Of a stretch of DNA of 7,219 nt, positions 6,161-7,219 are shown piece after piece. This stretch comes from Rhizobacter sp. (GTDB lineage Bacteria > Pseudomonadota > Gammaproteobacteria > Burkholderiales > Burkholderiaceae): NCBI GenBank assembly GCA_014379885.1, contig JACMKW010000377.1:1-7219 (forward strand). Direction: 5' to 3'. The notes beneath the pieces were generated by a model. It searched no databases and was not told where the DNA came from. It saw only the letters and a program-made list of their open reading frames with translations. Made by a program: the position numbers and the translations under genes. Each line of letters begins with the position of its first letter. The stretch's first letter is position 1.

Positions 6161-7191
6161 CGCGTATTGCCCAAGGGGGCGAGGAATGAATCGAGTCTGC
6201 CTGGATCGGCCTCGTTCAACGTGTGGCGCGCCAGCGTGTTCAATGTGTCGGTGGCTTTCTTGGTGGCCACGTCGATGCCCAGGCCTGCGTCGGTCGGCCA
6301 CAGTGCGTCGAGCCGCAGGTAGCGTTCGCCGAGCCGGTCTTCCACCATGGCTTGTGCGTGCTGCTGCTGAACCGAGATCAGCGTCAGGATGAGCCGGCCG
6401 CGGGCCAGCCAGTCCACCGCGCCCGCGTCATCGCTCACACCCTCGGCCGGGCGGTAGTGCGAAGTGGCGGTGCCCACCGACAGCATGGACACCCTGTCGA
6501 GCAGCACTCCCATGAAGTGCTCCAACTCGTGCAGCGCCACCTGGTCGGGTGCAACCGCATAAAGGCCTCCGTCGGCGTACAGCCGCCGACCCACCCGCAC
6601 CGCGGGAAAGTAGGCCGGCGCGGCGCAGGTGGCCATGGCCACGTCGATCGCCCGAAAGTTGCCGTCACCGCGCGAGGCCAGTGCATGCGGCGTCTTGAAG
6701 ATCTTGGTACGGCTGCGGCCCACGTCCACCGCGGGCACCACCACGCGATGCGCGGCGTCGGCCAGGCGCCGGTCACCGAGGGCGTCGCGCAGCGCAACCC
6801 GCAGCGCTTCGCCCGAGTACTTGGGCCCGAATACCGAACGGCTCAGGTCCAGCAGGCGGCTTACCGGCCCGCTGGGCAGCGCGCGGCTGGAGAACACTGC
6901 CGGGCCATGCTCGACGAACAAGCGCACCAGCTGCGACATCGGCACCTCGAAAGCCAGCGCGAGCGCGAGCAGGCCGCCGATGGACGTGCCGGCGATCAGG
7001 TCGAAGCGCCGCCCGAGCGGTTCGCCCACGCGTGCTTCCAGCCCTTCGAGCACGCGGGCCGAGTACAGGCCGAGGAAACCACCGCCCGACAGCGACAGCA
7101 CACGCACCGGGCGGTCGAGCGGCAGGGGTGACCAGGCGCTTGGCAGGGGCTGGTGCGGGCGTGGCGCAGTCTCGGTGGCGGCGGCGCTCAT
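6133..7191 (-). CDS. Patatin-like phospholipase, CapV-like (possible CBASS effector)
   Basis: The 352-residue protein has a complete patatin core: oxyanion loop SGGGFLG (35-41), nucleophile elbow GTSIGG with Ser70 (68-73), and catalytic Asp207 in ADGG (206-209). Around these, VRVLSLSGGG, GRRFDLIAGTS, ALAFEVPMSQLV, KIFKTPHA, AMATCAAPAYFP, DQVALHELEHF and the long tail with RLGERYLRLD follow the CapV group as I recall it. CapV is the phospholipase that cGAMP activates to degrade the cell membrane during phage infection. ATG 7191 is the most upstream possible start, as an in-frame TGA lies at 7195-7197. No clear ribosome site precedes it, so translation may be coupled to an upstream gene beyond the window. 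Downstream there is no cyclase gene, only the convergent nitroreductase. The patatin fold is near certain; the CBASS role is inference and a house-keeping lipase remains possible. Confidence 0.93.
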   Translation of the reverse strand: MSAAATETAPRPHQPLPSAWSPLPLDRPVRVLSLSGGGFLGLYSARVLEGLEARVGEPLGRRFDLIAGTSIGGLLALALAFEVPMSQLVRLFVEHGPAVFSSRALPSGPVSRLLDLSRSVFGPKYSGEALRVALRDALGDRRLADAAHRVVVPAVDVGRSRTKIFKTPHALASRGDGNFRAIDVAMATCAAPAYFPAVRVGRRLYADGGLYAVAPDQVALHELEHFMGVLLDRVSMLSVGTATSHYRPAEGVSDDAGAVDWLARGRLILTLISVQQQHAQAMVEDRLGERYLRLDALWPTDAGLGIDVATKKATDTLNTLARHTLNEADPGRLDSFLAPLGNTRQALAKPTV

Positions 7192-7219
7192 GCGTCAACT
7201 TTGGGGGCAGGCCGGCCGC

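Noticed and set aside
5258..6301. A 347-codon open frame on the minus strand
   Set aside because: It runs opposite the nitroreductase gene, is Arg/Gln/His-rich, and has no domain pattern.
6223..7131. A 302-codon open frame on the plus strand
   Set aside because: It is antisense to the patatin gene, which has clear catalytic motifs; the translation is low-complexity and unlike any family I know.
6133..7219. A complete CBASS defence operon
   Set aside because: Only the effector-like gene is visible. No CD-NTase, Cap2, Cap3 or other signalling gene lies in the window, so a full system cannot be claimed.

Overview
The window is about 65% GC and densely coded, with the intergenic repeats and gene content of a betaproteobacterium. 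It most likely comes from Burkholderiales, in or near the Comamonadaceae. This placement rests on codon and GC style, the FNR-box style and a familiar intergenic repeat; it is an inference, not a database match. No rRNA, tRNA, CRISPR array, insertion sequence or integrase gene was seen.

Layout, left to right. (1) 1-1112, plus strand: the C-terminal part of a Baeyer-Villiger-type flavin monooxygenase cut by the window edge. (2) 1113-4590, plus strand: a compact molybdate module in the order modE-modA-modB-modC. Gaps are 18-21 and 28 bp, then a 4-bp overlap. A ModE-like operator, GTTAT-N12-ATAAC, lies directly before modE and covers an extended -10, so the regulator probably represses its own transport operon when molybdate is plentiful. 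(3) 4591-4784: a repeat-rich convergent intergenic region built from five or six alternating, decayed copies of one short element, able to fold into hairpins. (4) 4761-5213, minus strand: a universal stress protein (UspA family). (5) 5214-5515: a divergent regulatory region with two FNR/Anr-like boxes, a well-placed -10 for usp, a small unexplained ORF start and a heptamer tandem repeat. (6) 5516-6160, plus strand: a SagB/ThcOx-type nitroreductase. (7) 6133-7191, minus strand: a patatin-like phospholipase that resembles CapV, the cGAMP-activated phospholipase effector of CBASS anti-phage systems. Its 3' end overlaps the nitroreductase 3' end by 28 bp.

How the genes may work together. modEABC is a self-contained high-affinity molybdate uptake operon with its own sensor. 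The usp and nitroreductase genes share a control region that looks oxygen-responsive. Molybdoenzymes often serve anaerobic respiration, so the two blocks fit a low-oxygen theme, but the sequence shows no direct link. The CapV-like gene has no cyclase (CD-NTase) partner inside the window. It is either the last gene of a CBASS operon entering from beyond position 7219 or a stand-alone phospholipase.

The points most worth following up are the CapV-like gene and its missing upstream neighbour, the paired FNR-like boxes, the apparently leaderless autoregulated modE promoter, and the repeat cluster after modC.
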